Shown here: positions 1 through 8,557 of the stretch, piece after piece
Layout of the letters: each line of letters starts with the position of its first letter
How positions within the stretch are numbered: the stretch's first letter is position 1
NCBI RefSeq assembly: GCF_001598255.1
Contig: NZ_BCYP01000013.1
Span: 62,001-126,000, forward strand
From: Mitsuaria chitosanitabida ATCC BAA-476 = NBRC 102408
GTDB taxonomy: Bacteria; Pseudomonadota; Gammaproteobacteria; Burkholderiales; Burkholderiaceae_C
Direction of reading: 5' to 3'
Length of the DNA: 64,000 bases
The notes under the pieces: generated by a model
The model's input: the letters and a program-made list of their open reading frames with translations, nothing else
The model's database searches: none
What the model was told of the DNA's origin: nothing
Position numbers and translations under genes: made by a program

Positions 1-50
1 CGCGCCCAGGCGGCCGCTCGGGCGTGCACGGGTCGAGGCCGCCGCGGCGC

Positions 51-587
51 TCATTCCTTCAACAGGTCGGCCAGGTCATCGGCGTGCTCTTCCTCCTCGG
101 CGAGCACTTCCTCGAGGATGCGTCGCGTGGTCGGATCCTTGTCGCCGATGAGCTGGATCATCTGCCGGTAGGCCTCGACGGCGATGCGCTCGGCGATCAG
201 GTTGGATCGCAGCATGCCCTTGAGGTCGGAGGTCTCGTCGTAGTCCGCGTGGCTGCGCTTGGTCAGCGAGTCCGGATTGAAGTCCGGGTCGCGGCCCAGC
301 TGCACGATGCGCTCGGCCAGCCGGTCCGCATGGGCGGACTCCTGGTTGGCGTGCTCGAGGAACTCCTCGGCGATGCGCGGCGACGACAGGCCGTGCGCGG
401 TGAAGTAATGGCGCTTGTAGCGCAGCACGCAGACGAGCTCGGTGGCGAGCGCGTCCTGCAGCAGTTGCACGACTTCGTCGCGCCACGGCCCGTAGCTGGG
501 CGTGACGGGACCGTCGTCGAGGTGCTGGCGCGCACGCTTCAAGGCTTGCTCGTCAAGCTTGAGGTGCTGGTGTTCGGGGGCGTTCAT
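51..587 (-). CDS. Ferritin-like (bacterioferritin/DPS-type) protein
   Basis: A 178-residue four-helix ferritin-like protein, probably a cytoplasmic di-iron protein for iron storage or oxidative-stress defence. Candidate ferroxidase ligands are spaced as in the family: E50 in the first long helix, E83 and H86 (NQESAH), E133 (AERIAVEAY), and E165/H168 in the acidic EEEEHAD segment. There is no signal peptide. The start is preceded by GAGGAG (revcomp of about 595-600), which supports the ATG at 587. It reads away from the DUF1328 gene on the same strand. The family is clear. Whether it is a bacterioferritin sensu stricto, with heme ligand, cannot be decided by eye. Confidence 0.85.
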   Translation of the reverse strand: MNAPEHQHLKLDEQALKRARQHLDDGPVTPSYGPWRDEVVQLLQDALATELVCVLRYKRHYFTAHGLSSPRIAEEFLEHANQESAHADRLAERIVQLGRDPDFNPDSLTKRSHADYDETSDLKGMLRSNLIAERIAVEAYRQMIQLIGDKDPTTRRILEEVLAEEEEHADDLADLLKE

Positions 588-644
588 GGCTGGCTCCTCT
601 GAAGGCGGATGGGATGCGGGCGGTCGGGCGAAGCAGGCGCGGCG

Positions 645-821
645 TCACTTGCGCAGCGCGTTCACGCCGGTGATGCCCAGCACCAGCAGGACCAGGAAGA
701 TGACCAGGAAGATCCCGAACAGGATCTTGGCGATGCCGGCCGCGCCCGCGGCGATGCCGGTGAATCCAAGCACGCCCGCCACCAGGGAGATGACGGCGAA
801 GATGAGAGCCCACTTCAACAT
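645..821 (-). CDS. DUF1328 small membrane protein (YtjA-like)
   Basis: A 58-residue protein made almost wholly of two hydrophobic helices: [20 protein letters not shown], then a glycine/alanine turn, then [19 protein letters not shown]. It ends in a short basic tail. This pattern is typical of DUF1328/YtjA peptides, which are often stress-induced and of unknown function. A strong ribosome site (GAAAGGAC, 6 nt before the ATG) supports the start at 821. It lies upstream of the ferritin-like gene on the same strand, so the two may share an envelope or oxidative stress response (inference). Confidence 0.8.
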   Translation of the reverse strand: MLKWALIFAVISLVAGVLGFTGIAAGAAGIAKILFGIFLVIFLVLLVLGITGVNALRK

Positions 822-1080
822 GGCGATGTCCTTTCAGCGGTGGCCGCGACGCGGCGCTTGCAGCCACTGTAGAAGCGGCCCCTCGGCCCGGGGGATCAGC
901 GGGACCCACGTCGCGCTGTAGGACGGGACGCCGATGTCGGCGATCCCGGCTCGGGACGCGACGGCCTGCCGGACTCGTCCTACAGCCGGGGCCGGCGCGG
1001 TACGACAGACGCCGCGGCCGGCGTCGCCTAGTCTTCCCTCATCGCTGTTCTGCGGCGCCGCGCGCCGGAAAGGAATCGAG

Positions 1081-1635
1081 ATGACCCCGCTGAACAAGAC
1101 CCTGAACCGGACGCTGGGCGCGCTGCCCGGCACGACCCTGGTGACCGCCGGCGCGCTGCTGTCGGCCGTCATGATGGTGACCACGCCGGCCTTCGCCGCG
1201 AGCGGTGCCCGGGCCGACAAGTCGGACATCCAGGCGACCTACGAGAAGGAACGCGCCGACTGCATGGCGGGCCGCACGGCGGAGAGCCGCCAGACCTGTC
1301 TGAAGGAAGCCGGCGCCGCCCGGCAGGAAGCGCTGCGCGGCAACCTGCGCACCGCCAGCACGCAGGAGCTGGCCGACAACGCCATGCTGCGCTGCCAGCG
1401 CGTGCGCGAGGAGGACAGGGAAGACTGCCGCCTGATGGTCCAGGGTCAGGGGACGCGCGATGGCAGCGTCCGCAGCGGCGGCATCCTGACGCGCATCGAA
1501 CGCATGGTCGAGGAGAACCCGACCGCCGCCGGCGCGCCCGCCTCGGCACCGATGCCGCCCAGCGCGCCGCGCCGCGACGTGCCGCCGCCGCGCCAGCCCA
1601 AGGACGGCCCGCAGACGCGTCGAGCGCGCGGTTGA
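1081..1635 (+). CDS. Small secreted hypothetical protein
   Basis: A 184-residue product. I start at 1081 rather than at the longer in-frame 934 because AAGGAATCGAG sits directly before this ATG and a signal peptide then begins at the N-terminus: a hydrophobic stretch around residues 17-36 ending TPAFA-A. The mature part has paired cysteines (C-M-A-G-R..QTC and LRC..EDC) in a charged helical region with repeated E/R/D. The C-terminal tail is rich in proline and arginine (about residues 140-184). I do not recognise a family. It is probably periplasmic. Confidence 0.7.
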   Translation: MTPLNKTLNRTLGALPGTTLVTAGALLSAVMMVTTPAFAASGARADKSDIQATYEKERADCMAGRTAESRQTCLKEAGAARQEALRGNLRTASTQELADNAMLRCQRVREEDREDCRLMVQGQGTRDGSVRSGGILTRIERMVEENPTAAGAPASAPMPPSAPRRDVPPPRQPKDGPQTRRARG

Positions 1636-1714
1636 GCGCCGGTCGTGGGCCCGCCCCGCGGACGCGGCCGCCCCACCGGATCGACCTCCACCGAGCATCC
1701 CTGAGGAGATGGAC

Positions 1715-1921
1715 ATGGCGATGATGAAACGCATCCTTCCGCTGGCGCTGTCCAGCCTGGCCGGCTACGCGCTGTGGCAATGGCAGGCCCGCCGGACGGC
1801 GCAGCGGCTCAAGACGTCCCACGGCAAGCCCGAGGAGATGACGACCTGGGAAGGCGAGGGCGGCGCGTTGCATCGCACCGGCCCGCACATGGGCCCCGAG
1901 CCCGCCAAGCCCGGGCACTGA
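1715..1921 (+). CDS. Small hypothetical membrane-anchored protein
   Basis: A product of about 68 residues with one N-terminal hydrophobic segment (KRILPLALSSLAGYALWQW), a basic stop-transfer stretch (QARRTAQR) and a soluble tail rich in glycine and proline. The ATG at 1715 is chosen over that at 1709 because the GAGGAG ribosome site (1703-1708) is 6 nt from 1715 but directly abuts 1709. A strong hairpin terminator follows 20 bp after the stop, which supports a real transcript. No family recognised. Confidence 0.6.
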   Translation: MAMMKRILPLALSSLAGYALWQWQARRTAQRLKTSHGKPEEMTTWEGEGGALHRTGPHMGPEPAKPGH

Positions 1922-1941
1922 ACATCCGCTCGCCCAGACAG

Positions 1942-1976
1942 AACGGCCTGCCGCCCCGAGGGGACGGCAGGCCGTT
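1942..1976 (+). terminator. Intrinsic-type hairpin terminator
   Basis: A perfect 12-bp inverted repeat, AACGGCCTGCCG at 1942-1953 against CGGCAGGCCGTT at 1965-1976, with an 11-nt loop. It follows the small membrane-protein gene and lies before the convergent OmpA-type lipoprotein gene, so it may serve both strands. Confidence 0.7.
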
Positions 1977-2056
1977 GTCATGGGCGCGGCCCGGCTGCGC
2001 GAGGCCGCCGGGCGCCGTCAAGGACACCGGGAGGTGCCCCTGGCGGCGGATCGCTG

Positions 2057-2722
2057 TCAGCCGCCGCTGCCTTGCTGCGGCTCGCGCAGGAAGATCTCGA
2101 CGCGGCGGTTCTTCGCGCGGTTCTCGGCGGTGTCGTTGGACACCATCGGTTCGCGAGATCCGCGGCCGGCGACCTCGATGCGGTCCGAGCGGACGCCGCG
2201 ATCGGACAGGTAGTTGCGCACGCTCTCCGCGCGGCGCAGCGAGAGCGGATCGTTGATCGCGTCGGAGCCGGTGTTGTCGGTGTGGCCGATCACGCGGACC
2301 ACCGTCGGCGACGGGTTGCTGTTCAGGCCGTTGGCGAAGGCGTCCAGCACCGGGCGCAGCCGCGGCTCGAGCGTGGCGCTGTTCAGCGCGAAGGAAATGT
2401 CGCTCGGGACATCGAGCTTGAGCTGGTTGTCGGCGGTGCGGGTGACCTCGACGCCGGTGCCCTGGGTGGCTTGCTCCATGGCGCGGCGCTTGTCCTCCAT
2501 GTGGCGCGACCACACGTTGCCGGCCACCGCGCCGACCGCGCCGCCGATCAGCGCGCCGGTGCCGGCCTTGCCGCCGGTGGCGGAGCTGAGCACCGCGCCG
2601 GTGACCGCGCCGATGGCCGCGCCGCCGGCCGTGCCGCGTTGACGGTCATCCATGTTGGCGCAGCCCGCGAGCGCCGAGAGGGCGAGGGCGGCGAAGGCCA
2701 GACGAGGGTGTCGCAGTTGCAT
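2057..2722 (-). CDS. OmpA-family peptidoglycan-associated lipoprotein (YiaD-like)
   Basis: A 221-residue outer-membrane lipoprotein. The N-terminus has a lipobox (LSALAGC, lipidated Cys about residue 20), then a glycine-zipper region (repeated GGAAIGAVTGAV-type segments, about residues 30-75) typical of YiaD/OmpA-like lipoproteins. The C-terminal half is an OmpA domain, with VRVIGHTDNTGS, the LSLRRAESVRNYL helix, and NRRVEIFL as the peptidoglycan-binding R-x-V-E strand. The start at 2722 is supported by AGGAGA 7 nt upstream and by the position of the signal peptide; the longer in-frame extension has neither. It probably anchors the outer membrane to the cell wall. Confidence 0.88.
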   Translation of the reverse strand: MQLRHPRLAFAALALSALAGCANMDDRQRGTAGGAAIGAVTGAVLSSATGGKAGTGALIGGAVGAVAGNVWSRHMEDKRRAMEQATQGTGVEVTRTADNQLKLDVPSDISFALNSATLEPRLRPVLDAFANGLNSNPSPTVVRVIGHTDNTGSDAINDPLSLRRAESVRNYLSDRGVRSDRIEVAGRGSREPMVSNDTAENRAKNRRVEIFLREPQQGSGG

Positions 2723-2880
2723 GTCGTTTCTCCTGAATTCAATGAGACAGCCCGGGGGCGGAGCGGCTGTCCCGCCGCCCGGGACGCGATGAGTATCGCG
2801 CGGGATGGGCAAGCGCGACGCCTGTCTCCAGGTTCGGCCGCGCCGCCGCGATCCGGTCAACGTTCCTCTTGCGAGTCAGG

Positions 2881-2960
2881 ATGACCAATTCATTCTTGCT
2901 AGCCGTTGGTCATCCATGACATGAGTTTGCTATTCGAGAAGCCGACCTCGATTTCTAGCA
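2881..2960 (+). promoter_or_regulatory. Inverted repeat enclosing a TTGCTAG motif upstream of EAL-HDOD gene
   Basis: The divergent region between the OmpA-type lipoprotein gene and the EAL-HDOD gene is locally AT-rich. ATGACCAA (2881-2888) and TTGGTCAT (2906-2913) form a perfect 8-bp inverted repeat around TTGCTAG (2896-2902). A near copy, TTTGCTA, lies at about 2926-2932 and CTAGCA at 2955-2960. The same TTGCTAG core recurs at 10.0 and 10.5 kb beside the secretion and adhesin genes. An operator role is inference. Confidence 0.4.
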
Positions 2961-2984
2961 TCGATGCATCCTTCTGGAGATCGC

Positions 2985-4193
2985 ATGCAGCCCCTCGACG
3001 ACACCGGTCGCGCCTCCGTCAACGGCGCCCTCCCCACCGCACCGACCGGTGTCGCGCCCGCCGCGACCCACGCGCCTTCCGCGCGGGAACATGTCGGCTC
3101 CCACGTCCGCTACGCCCACCAGCCGATCGTCGATCGCGCCGGCAAGGTGGTGGCGACGGAACTGCTGTTCCGCTGGAACAGCCTGGACGGCGGCGTCGGG
3201 CCCGAGCTCGGCACCTACGCCACGGCCACGGTGCTGGCCAACGCGCTGCTGGACGGCGAGCTGCTGACCGGCTCCACCCCGGCCGAGCACCCCATCGGCG
3301 ACCTGCTGGTCAACATGGATGCCCGCACCTTGATGAGTCCGATCGCCGAGGCCATGACGCCCGACATCGGCGTCATCGAGCTCCTGGAAACCGTCACCCT
3401 GGACGCCGCCCTGACGGCCCGCATCCGCGATCTGCACCGCCGCGGCTACCGTTTCGCGCTGGACGACCTGGTCAGCCTGGACGACCCGCGCTGGACGCTG
3501 GCGCCGTGGGTGCAGTTCGCCAAGATCGACGTGCTCGGCCGCGACGCGGTCGAGCTGCAGGCGCTGATCCGCAAGGCGCATCAGCTCGGCATGGCGGTCA
3601 TCGCCGAGAAGGTCGAGGACGAGGCGGCGCTGCTGCAGCTCAAGCGCATGGGCGCCGACTACTTCCAGGGCTACGGCGTGGCCCGCCCGACCACCTGCGC
3701 CGTGCGCGCGCTGCCGGGCTGCGACAGCCGCGTGACCGGACAGCTCTACCTGCTGGCGCAGGCCGGGGTGGCCGAAGGCTCGCTGGCGCTGCTGGCCGGC
3801 CGGCATCCCGCGCTGGTGGCGCGACTGCTGCGGGTCCAGGCCATTCACGCGCCGCAGTACATGGCGGTGGCGGAATCGCTCTCGGATGTGATGGTGTCGC
3901 TGCCGCAACCGGTCCTGCTGGCCTGGTTGGCGATCTTCAACATCGCGGCCGTGCATGGACGCGATCGAGACCTCGCCACGCTGCTGCACGACCAGTTGTC
4001 CGAGACGCGGCTGAGCCTGCGACGGGACGGCGGCGTCCGCACACCGATGGATCTCGAGCGCCGCAGCTTCCAGGTCTGCACCCAGCTGCTGCGGATGCGA
4101 CTGCCGCGCCGCCACGACGGCGCCTTGCAAGCGCACCGTGGATCCTCGACGGTCGGCGCCGCGGGGCGTGCCCCGCTGAATGCCGCCGCGTGA
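2985..4193 (+). CDS. Degenerate EAL domain plus HDOD-like protein
   Basis: A 402-residue cytoplasmic signalling protein of the YuxH/CdgJ-like EAL-HDOD type. The start at 2985 follows CTGGAG by 5 nt; the ATG at 2964 lacks a ribosome site. The EAL domain (about residues 35-240) is recognisable but catalytically altered. ELLFRW replaces the E-A-L-x-R signature, IELLETV stands where ELTE is usual, LDDLVSLDDP where DDFGTGYSS is usual, and AEKVEDE where EGVE is usual; FQGYGVARP is kept. Residues 245-385 resemble the helical HDOD part. It is probably not an active c-di-GMP phosphodiesterase but a binding or protein-interaction module (inference). A paralogue lies at 13235. Confidence 0.8.
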   Translation: MQPLDDTGRASVNGALPTAPTGVAPAATHAPSAREHVGSHVRYAHQPIVDRAGKVVATELLFRWNSLDGGVGPELGTYATATVLANALLDGELLTGSTPAEHPIGDLLVNMDARTLMSPIAEAMTPDIGVIELLETVTLDAALTARIRDLHRRGYRFALDDLVSLDDPRWTLAPWVQFAKIDVLGRDAVELQALIRKAHQLGMAVIAEKVEDEAALLQLKRMGADYFQGYGVARPTTCAVRALPGCDSRVTGQLYLLAQAGVAEGSLALLAGRHPALVARLLRVQAIHAPQYMAVAESLSDVMVSLPQPVLLAWLAIFNIAAVHGRDRDLATLLHDQLSETRLSLRRDGGVRTPMDLERRSFQVCTQLLRMRLPRRHDGALQAHRGSSTVGAAGRAPLNAAA

Positions 4194-4236
4194 CGCGGCG
4201 ACCTCGGGGGCGCGGCTCGCGTGCTCCCGTTTCCCA

Positions 4237-4268
4237 GCACAAAGGCCGCCCGAGGGCGGCCTTTGTGC
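4237..4268. terminator. Bidirectional terminator hairpin
   Basis: A perfect 14-bp stem, GCACAAAGGCCGCC (4237-4250) with GGCGGCCTTTGTGC (4255-4268), closed by a CGAG loop. It lies between the convergent EAL-HDOD gene and the NarL-type regulator gene, ideally placed to end both transcripts. Confidence 0.85.
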
Positions 4269-4287
4269 AGTCCGTCTGGCGCGAGGG

Positions 4288-4953
4288 TCAGTCGTCGACC
4301 AGTCCGTGCATGCGGGCGACGCTGGTCGCCATGGCGCGGGAGTTGACGTTCAGCTTGCGGTAGATCGAGCGCAGGTGCTGGTTGACGGTGAAGCGCGAGA
4401 TGGAGAGGCGGTTGCCGATGTCCACGATGGGCAGGCCCTCGATCAGCAGATGCAGGACGCTCCATTCGCGTTGGCCGAGTCCGAGGTCCTTGAGCTTCTG
4501 GTCCTTGTTGACCTTGGGCTTGACGCCCGTTTCCAGGCTCTTCATCTCGGTCAGCACGACGCGCGACACCGCCGGGCTCAGCGGCGCATGGCCGTTGTGG
4601 GTGGCGATGATCTTGTCGATCAGGCTGGGCTGGATCTCTTCCTTCAGCAGGTAGCCCGAGGCGCCGGAGCGCAGGCTGCGCATCACGTGCTTGGTGTCGC
4701 CGAAGGTGCTGATCACGATGCTGTGCGCATCGGGGCACTTCTCCTTGATCAGCTTGAGCAGGTCGATGCCGTCGACGTCGGGCAGGCCCAGGTCGACCAG
4801 GTAGATGTCGGCGCGGTTGGCCAGGATGGCGGAGACCGACTCCCCGCGGTTGCGCCCGATGCCAACGATCTGGCAGGCGCTGCTCGCGGACACGACGTCG
4901 ATGAGGCGCTGGAGCACGGTGGCGTCGTCTTCGATGATGGTGACGGTGATCAT
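4288..4953 (-). CDS. NarL/FixJ-family response regulator
   Basis: A 221-residue regulator. The receiver domain has the acidic pair E8/D9-D10 (IIEDD), phospho-acceptor D54 (YLVDLGLPD) and K104 (GYLLKEE). The C-terminal LuxR-type helix-turn-helix covers about residues 160-215 (IVDIGNRLSISRFTVNQHLR). The start at 4953 is chosen because the receiver begins there and AGAGGGAAA precedes it; a longer in-frame extension encodes low-quality Arg/Pro-rich residues. It is the last gene in the same direction as the type I secretion operon. A HisKA_3-type kinase at the other side of the island (14355-16460) is the obvious candidate partner (inference). Confidence 0.88.
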   Translation of the reverse strand: MITVTIIEDDATVLQRLIDVVSASSACQIVGIGRNRGESVSAILANRADIYLVDLGLPDVDGIDLLKLIKEKCPDAHSIVISTFGDTKHVMRSLRSGASGYLLKEEIQPSLIDKIIATHNGHAPLSPAVSRVVLTEMKSLETGVKPKVNKDQKLKDLGLGQREWSVLHLLIEGLPIVDIGNRLSISRFTVNQHLRSIYRKLNVNSRAMATSVARMHGLVDD

Positions 4954-5131
4954 GGGTTTCCCTCTCTGAGCGAGTTGTTGTCGATGAAGGACCGGTGTCG
5001 GCGGTGGGCGTTGGGGGCGTCGGCGTTGAATGACGCGAGATCGGGATGGCAGTCGGGACGGGCGATTGTGGATCGTCAACCGGGGATCTGTCGCCGCCCC
5101 CCGGTGGAGGGGTGAGGCGACCGATTGACGC

Positions 5132-6286
5132 TCAGCGCTCGCCGAGCGACTCCGACAAGGTCTTGCGGACCGGCTTGAGCAGGTAGTCCAGCACGGTGTG
5201 CCGCCCGGTGATGATTTCCGCCGTGGCGGTCATCCCGGGTTGCACCACGATGCGGTCCGCCTTCTCGCCCTTGAAGCGCTTGCCGTCGAGCCGGATGTGG
5301 GTGCGGTAGTAGGGTTGCTCGCCCTGGGGCGTGCGCTCGGTCAGCGCGTCCGGGCTGACATAGGTCACGACGCCGGACAGGGCGCCGTAGATGCTGTAGT
5401 CGAAGGCGTCCAGCTTCACCGCGGCAGGCATGCCGGGCCGCACGAAGCCGATGTCCGCGGCCCGCAGGCGAGCCTCGATGATCAGCTCGTCGCCGCTGGG
5501 CAGCAGCTGCATGATCTCGTCGCCGGGCCGCAGCACGGCGCCGATGGTGGTCTGGGTGATCAGGTTGACCGTGCCGTCCACCGGGGCGCGCAGCTGGGTG
5601 TGCTCGAGATTCCCGTGGCGGTCGTTCAGGACCTGCTGGATGCTGGCCAGGTCCTCCTCGGTCTTGGCCAGCTCGGCCTGGGCGTCCTGCAGGAACTTGT
5701 TGCGACGCGTGGTCACCTGGCCGGCCGCCTCGTTGGCGGCGCGCTGCAGACGGAGGAACTCGGCGGCGCTGATGTCGCCGGCCTGACGCAGGGGCTCGTT
5801 GAGCTCCACCTCGCGCCGGGCGAGGTCGGCCGACTTCGTCAGCACCGCCAGGTCCTCCTGCAGCGCCGTGCGGCGGCGCTCGTAGAGGCGTTGCTGGAGG
5901 GTGTCGAAGGCGCTGGTGCCCGCGGGGCGGTACGGGGTGCCGAGCGTCTCGGCGCGCAGCCGCGCCAGGGCAGCGTTCAGGGCCGCGGACTTCTCGGAGG
6001 AGTCCGCCAGCGCCGCGCGTGCCTTGGTGTCGTCCAGCTGGACGAGCAGGTCGCCCTTGCGGACCGGGCCGCCCTCGTGCACGAACAGCTTCTCCACGAC
6101 GCCGCCGTCGGGCGCCTGGATCACCTGGGTGCGGGAGGAGGCCATGACCTTGCCGCCGGTGCGCGTGACCTGGTCGATCTCGGCCTGGGAGGCCCACCAC
6201 AGGCCGGCGCCGAGCGCCGCGACCACGGCGATCACCGTCCAGCGGATGCCGTGCTGGCTGTCGTGAGGGGTAGGGTTCGGTTTCAT
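5132..6286 (-). CDS. Type I secretion membrane fusion protein (HlyD/LapC type)
   Basis: A 384-residue periplasmic adaptor of a type I secretion system, linking the inner-membrane ABC exporter to the TolC-like channel. A single N-terminal membrane helix (about residues 15-33) is followed by the first half of the lipoyl/barrel-sandwich motif (VIQAPDGGVVEKLFVHEG), then a long alpha-helical hairpin (about residues 90-225, coiled-coil composition). The second lipoyl half follows (LRAPVDGTVN), then the beta-barrel and C-terminal domain (VQPGMTATAEI). It lies 36 bp downstream of the ABC gene on the same strand. Length and domain order match HlyD/LapC. Confidence 0.92.
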   Translation of the reverse strand: MKPNPTPHDSQHGIRWTVIAVVAALGAGLWWASQAEIDQVTRTGGKVMASSRTQVIQAPDGGVVEKLFVHEGGPVRKGDLLVQLDDTKARAALADSSEKSAALNAALARLRAETLGTPYRPAGTSAFDTLQQRLYERRRTALQEDLAVLTKSADLARREVELNEPLRQAGDISAAEFLRLQRAANEAAGQVTTRRNKFLQDAQAELAKTEEDLASIQQVLNDRHGNLEHTQLRAPVDGTVNLITQTTIGAVLRPGDEIMQLLPSGDELIIEARLRAADIGFVRPGMPAAVKLDAFDYSIYGALSGVVTYVSPDALTERTPQGEQPYYRTHIRLDGKRFKGEKADRIVVQPGMTATAEIITGRHTVLDYLLKPVRKTLSESLGER

Positions 6287-6322
6287 GGGATGACCTCGAT
6301 GTCTGGAAGTGGGACGGCGGAC

Positions 6323-8506
6323 TCAGGTGGCCGCGACCGGGGCGGGGCTGTCCTGACCGGACGCGGGCGATGCGGAGAGTTGGCCTTGCGGCGCGGCCGC
6401 GGCGGGAACGGGGCGCTGTTGCAGGCGCGCGAGCACGGTGTCGCGCGGACCGTCGGCCAGCACGCCCTGGGGCGAGAGCACGATCACGCGGTCGACCAGC
6501 GCCAGCAGGGACAGCCGGTGGGTGACCAGCAGCAGCGAGGTCTCGGGACGCAGCGCCTGCTTCATCAGCCGGACGGTGGCCTGCTCCAGGCCGTCGTCCA
6601 TGCCGGAGGTGGGTTCGTCGAGCAGCCAGACGCCGCGGTCCGCCAGCAGCAGCCGGGTGAGCGCGACCAGCTGGCGTTGACCGCCGGACAGGCCGCGGCC
6701 GCCCTCGGACAGCTTGCGGTCCAGGCCCAGCGGGTGCTGACCGATCAGCTGCCACAGGCCGGTCTGCCGGCAGGCGGCGAGCAGTTGCTCGTCGCTCAGC
6801 TCGGGCAGGCCGAAGAGCAGGTTCTCGCGCAGCGTGCCGGAGAACAGCCAGGGATGCTGCGGGCAGTAGGCCATCTTGGACGAGCGCCAGCCGGCGTGGA
6901 TCTGCTGCTGGTCGACACCGTCCAGGAAGACGGTGCCCGCGCTGGGCTTGGCCAGGCCGCAGGCCAGCGACAGCAGGGTCGTCTTGCCCGCGCCGATGGT
7001 GCCCAGGATGGCGACCTTTTCGCCGGGGCGCAGGTGCAGGTGGCCGATGCGCAGCGGATCGCGCTGGCCGGGGTAGCGGAACTCGACGTCCTCGAAGCGG
7101 ATGTCGCCGTGCAGGGCCTCGGGCACGACCGGGCGGGTCACCGCCTCGTTGTCGGTCTCGAGCTTGAAGATCGCGTCCAGCGCCGTCATCGACGCGCGCG
7201 CGCTGCCGATCTGCACCATCAGCGAGGGGATCGAGGCCAGCGGGGACAGCACGCGCCCGGACAGGATGGAGCAGGCCACGATGGCGCCCTGCGTGAGATG
7301 GCCGTCGATGGCCAGGGCCGCGCCGATGCAGATCAAGGCGACATAGCTGACCTGCTGCAGCGCCGCGGCGATGTAGCCGGTGGCGTCGGTCTCGTGCTTG
7401 AGGGCCAGGCTTTGCGTGGCGTTGGTCTCGGACAGGGCGGCCCAGCGCGTCTCGAAGCGCCAGCCCGCGCCCAGGCCCTTGATGGCCTCGGTGCCTTCGA
7501 TGGTCTCGACGAGCAGCCCGGTCTTGGCGTTGGCGCCGGCCAGGTTGCTGGCGGTCAGGCGCGCGATGCGCCGGGCCCGCAGCAGGCCGACCGACAGGGT
7601 CACCCCGAAGAGGGCGATCGCGGGCAGGGCCATCCAGGGACCGCCGACCGCGCCGATGACCAGCGCGAACAGCAGCGCCATCGGCATGTCGAAGAGCAGG
7701 AAGAGCGTGCTGGCCGACAGGATCCCGCGGATCGACTCGAAGCTCTGCACCTGGGAGGCCAGCGTGCCGACGGAGCCGGGGCGCTGGTCCAGCCGGACCG
7801 CGTTCAGCCGGGCCATCAGCGCCTTGGAGATGTCGATGTCCAGCCGCTTCAGGCGCGGCTCGAGCAGGCTGGCGCGGGCCATCTTGAGCAGGAACTCGAT
7901 CAGCACCGCCAGGCCGACGCCCAGGGTCAGCACCCAGAGGGTCTGGTAGCCCTGGTTGGGAATGACGCGGTCGTAGACCTGCATCGTGTAGAACGAGATC
8001 GCGATGCCGACCAGCGCCAGCACAAGCGACAGGCCCGCCGCTTCCATGAAGATCGGCCATTGGCGGCCCAGCCGGCCGAGCATCATCGACAGCGCGCTGC
8101 GGGAGCTGGCGGCGTCGAGACTGCCGTCGGCGACCGCGTGCAGGCAGGGCACGCCGTCCAGCACCAGCTCGCGACGGGCGCGGTCCGCGCCCACGCAGGA
8201 CCACAGGCCCTGCGCGTCACGCGCGGTGACGACCTGCCAGCCGTGTTCGGGGTGATGGCACAGCAGCGGGAGCGCGGCGAGCTGCGGACCGTCGAGGCGG
8301 ATGAAGCAGGTGCGTTCGTCGAGGGACTGCGCCAGGCGCGTGGCACCGGCGAGGTCGGCGGACACGGAGGTCGTGGCCAGCTGCTGGCGCGCGAACTCGA
8401 TGGGAACGGGCAGTCCCTTGAGGCGCAGCCAGTGGGTCAGCACGGTCGCGAGCGCATCGTCGGCCGGGGCGGTGGCGTCCGCTCGCTTGAGGAAGGGCCA
8501 TTTCAT
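6323..8506 (-). CDS. Type I secretion ABC transporter with C39-like domain (LapB/HlyB type)
   Basis: A 727-residue fused permease/ATPase driving export through the T1SS. Residues 1-135 form a C39-like domain without the catalytic cysteine (the first Cys is at 67), the type that docks rather than cleaves substrates. Membrane helices span about residues 150-430. The nucleotide-binding domain has Walker A GTIGAGKT (502-509), signature LSGGQ (606-610), Walker B WLLDEP (627-632) and H-loop VTHRLSLL. The gene lies between the TolC-like and HlyD genes on one strand with short gaps. The C39-like domain points to RTX-adhesin or Ig-repeat cargo rather than a double-glycine peptide. Confidence 0.93.
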   Translation of the reverse strand: MKWPFLKRADATAPADDALATVLTHWLRLKGLPVPIEFARQQLATTSVSADLAGATRLAQSLDERTCFIRLDGPQLAALPLLCHHPEHGWQVVTARDAQGLWSCVGADRARRELVLDGVPCLHAVADGSLDAASSRSALSMMLGRLGRQWPIFMEAAGLSLVLALVGIAISFYTMQVYDRVIPNQGYQTLWVLTLGVGLAVLIEFLLKMARASLLEPRLKRLDIDISKALMARLNAVRLDQRPGSVGTLASQVQSFESIRGILSASTLFLLFDMPMALLFALVIGAVGGPWMALPAIALFGVTLSVGLLRARRIARLTASNLAGANAKTGLLVETIEGTEAIKGLGAGWRFETRWAALSETNATQSLALKHETDATGYIAAALQQVSYVALICIGAALAIDGHLTQGAIVACSILSGRVLSPLASIPSLMVQIGSARASMTALDAIFKLETDNEAVTRPVVPEALHGDIRFEDVEFRYPGQRDPLRIGHLHLRPGEKVAILGTIGAGKTTLLSLACGLAKPSAGTVFLDGVDQQQIHAGWRSSKMAYCPQHPWLFSGTLRENLLFGLPELSDEQLLAACRQTGLWQLIGQHPLGLDRKLSEGGRGLSGGQRQLVALTRLLLADRGVWLLDEPTSGMDDGLEQATVRLMKQALRPETSLLLVTHRLSLLALVDRVIVLSPQGVLADGPRDTVLARLQQRPVPAAAAPQGQLSASPASGQDSPAPVAAT

Positions 8507-8557
8507 GAGGAGTACTCCAGTGAAGGATGGCGCGCGACGCGAGGCCGCGCGGGGTGG

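Noticed and set aside
5076-8204. A long 1042-residue minus-strand frame overlapping the ABC and HlyD genes
   Set aside because: Out-of-frame shadow with Arg/Pro/Ala-rich translation; the in-frame products have Walker motifs and lipoyl domains.
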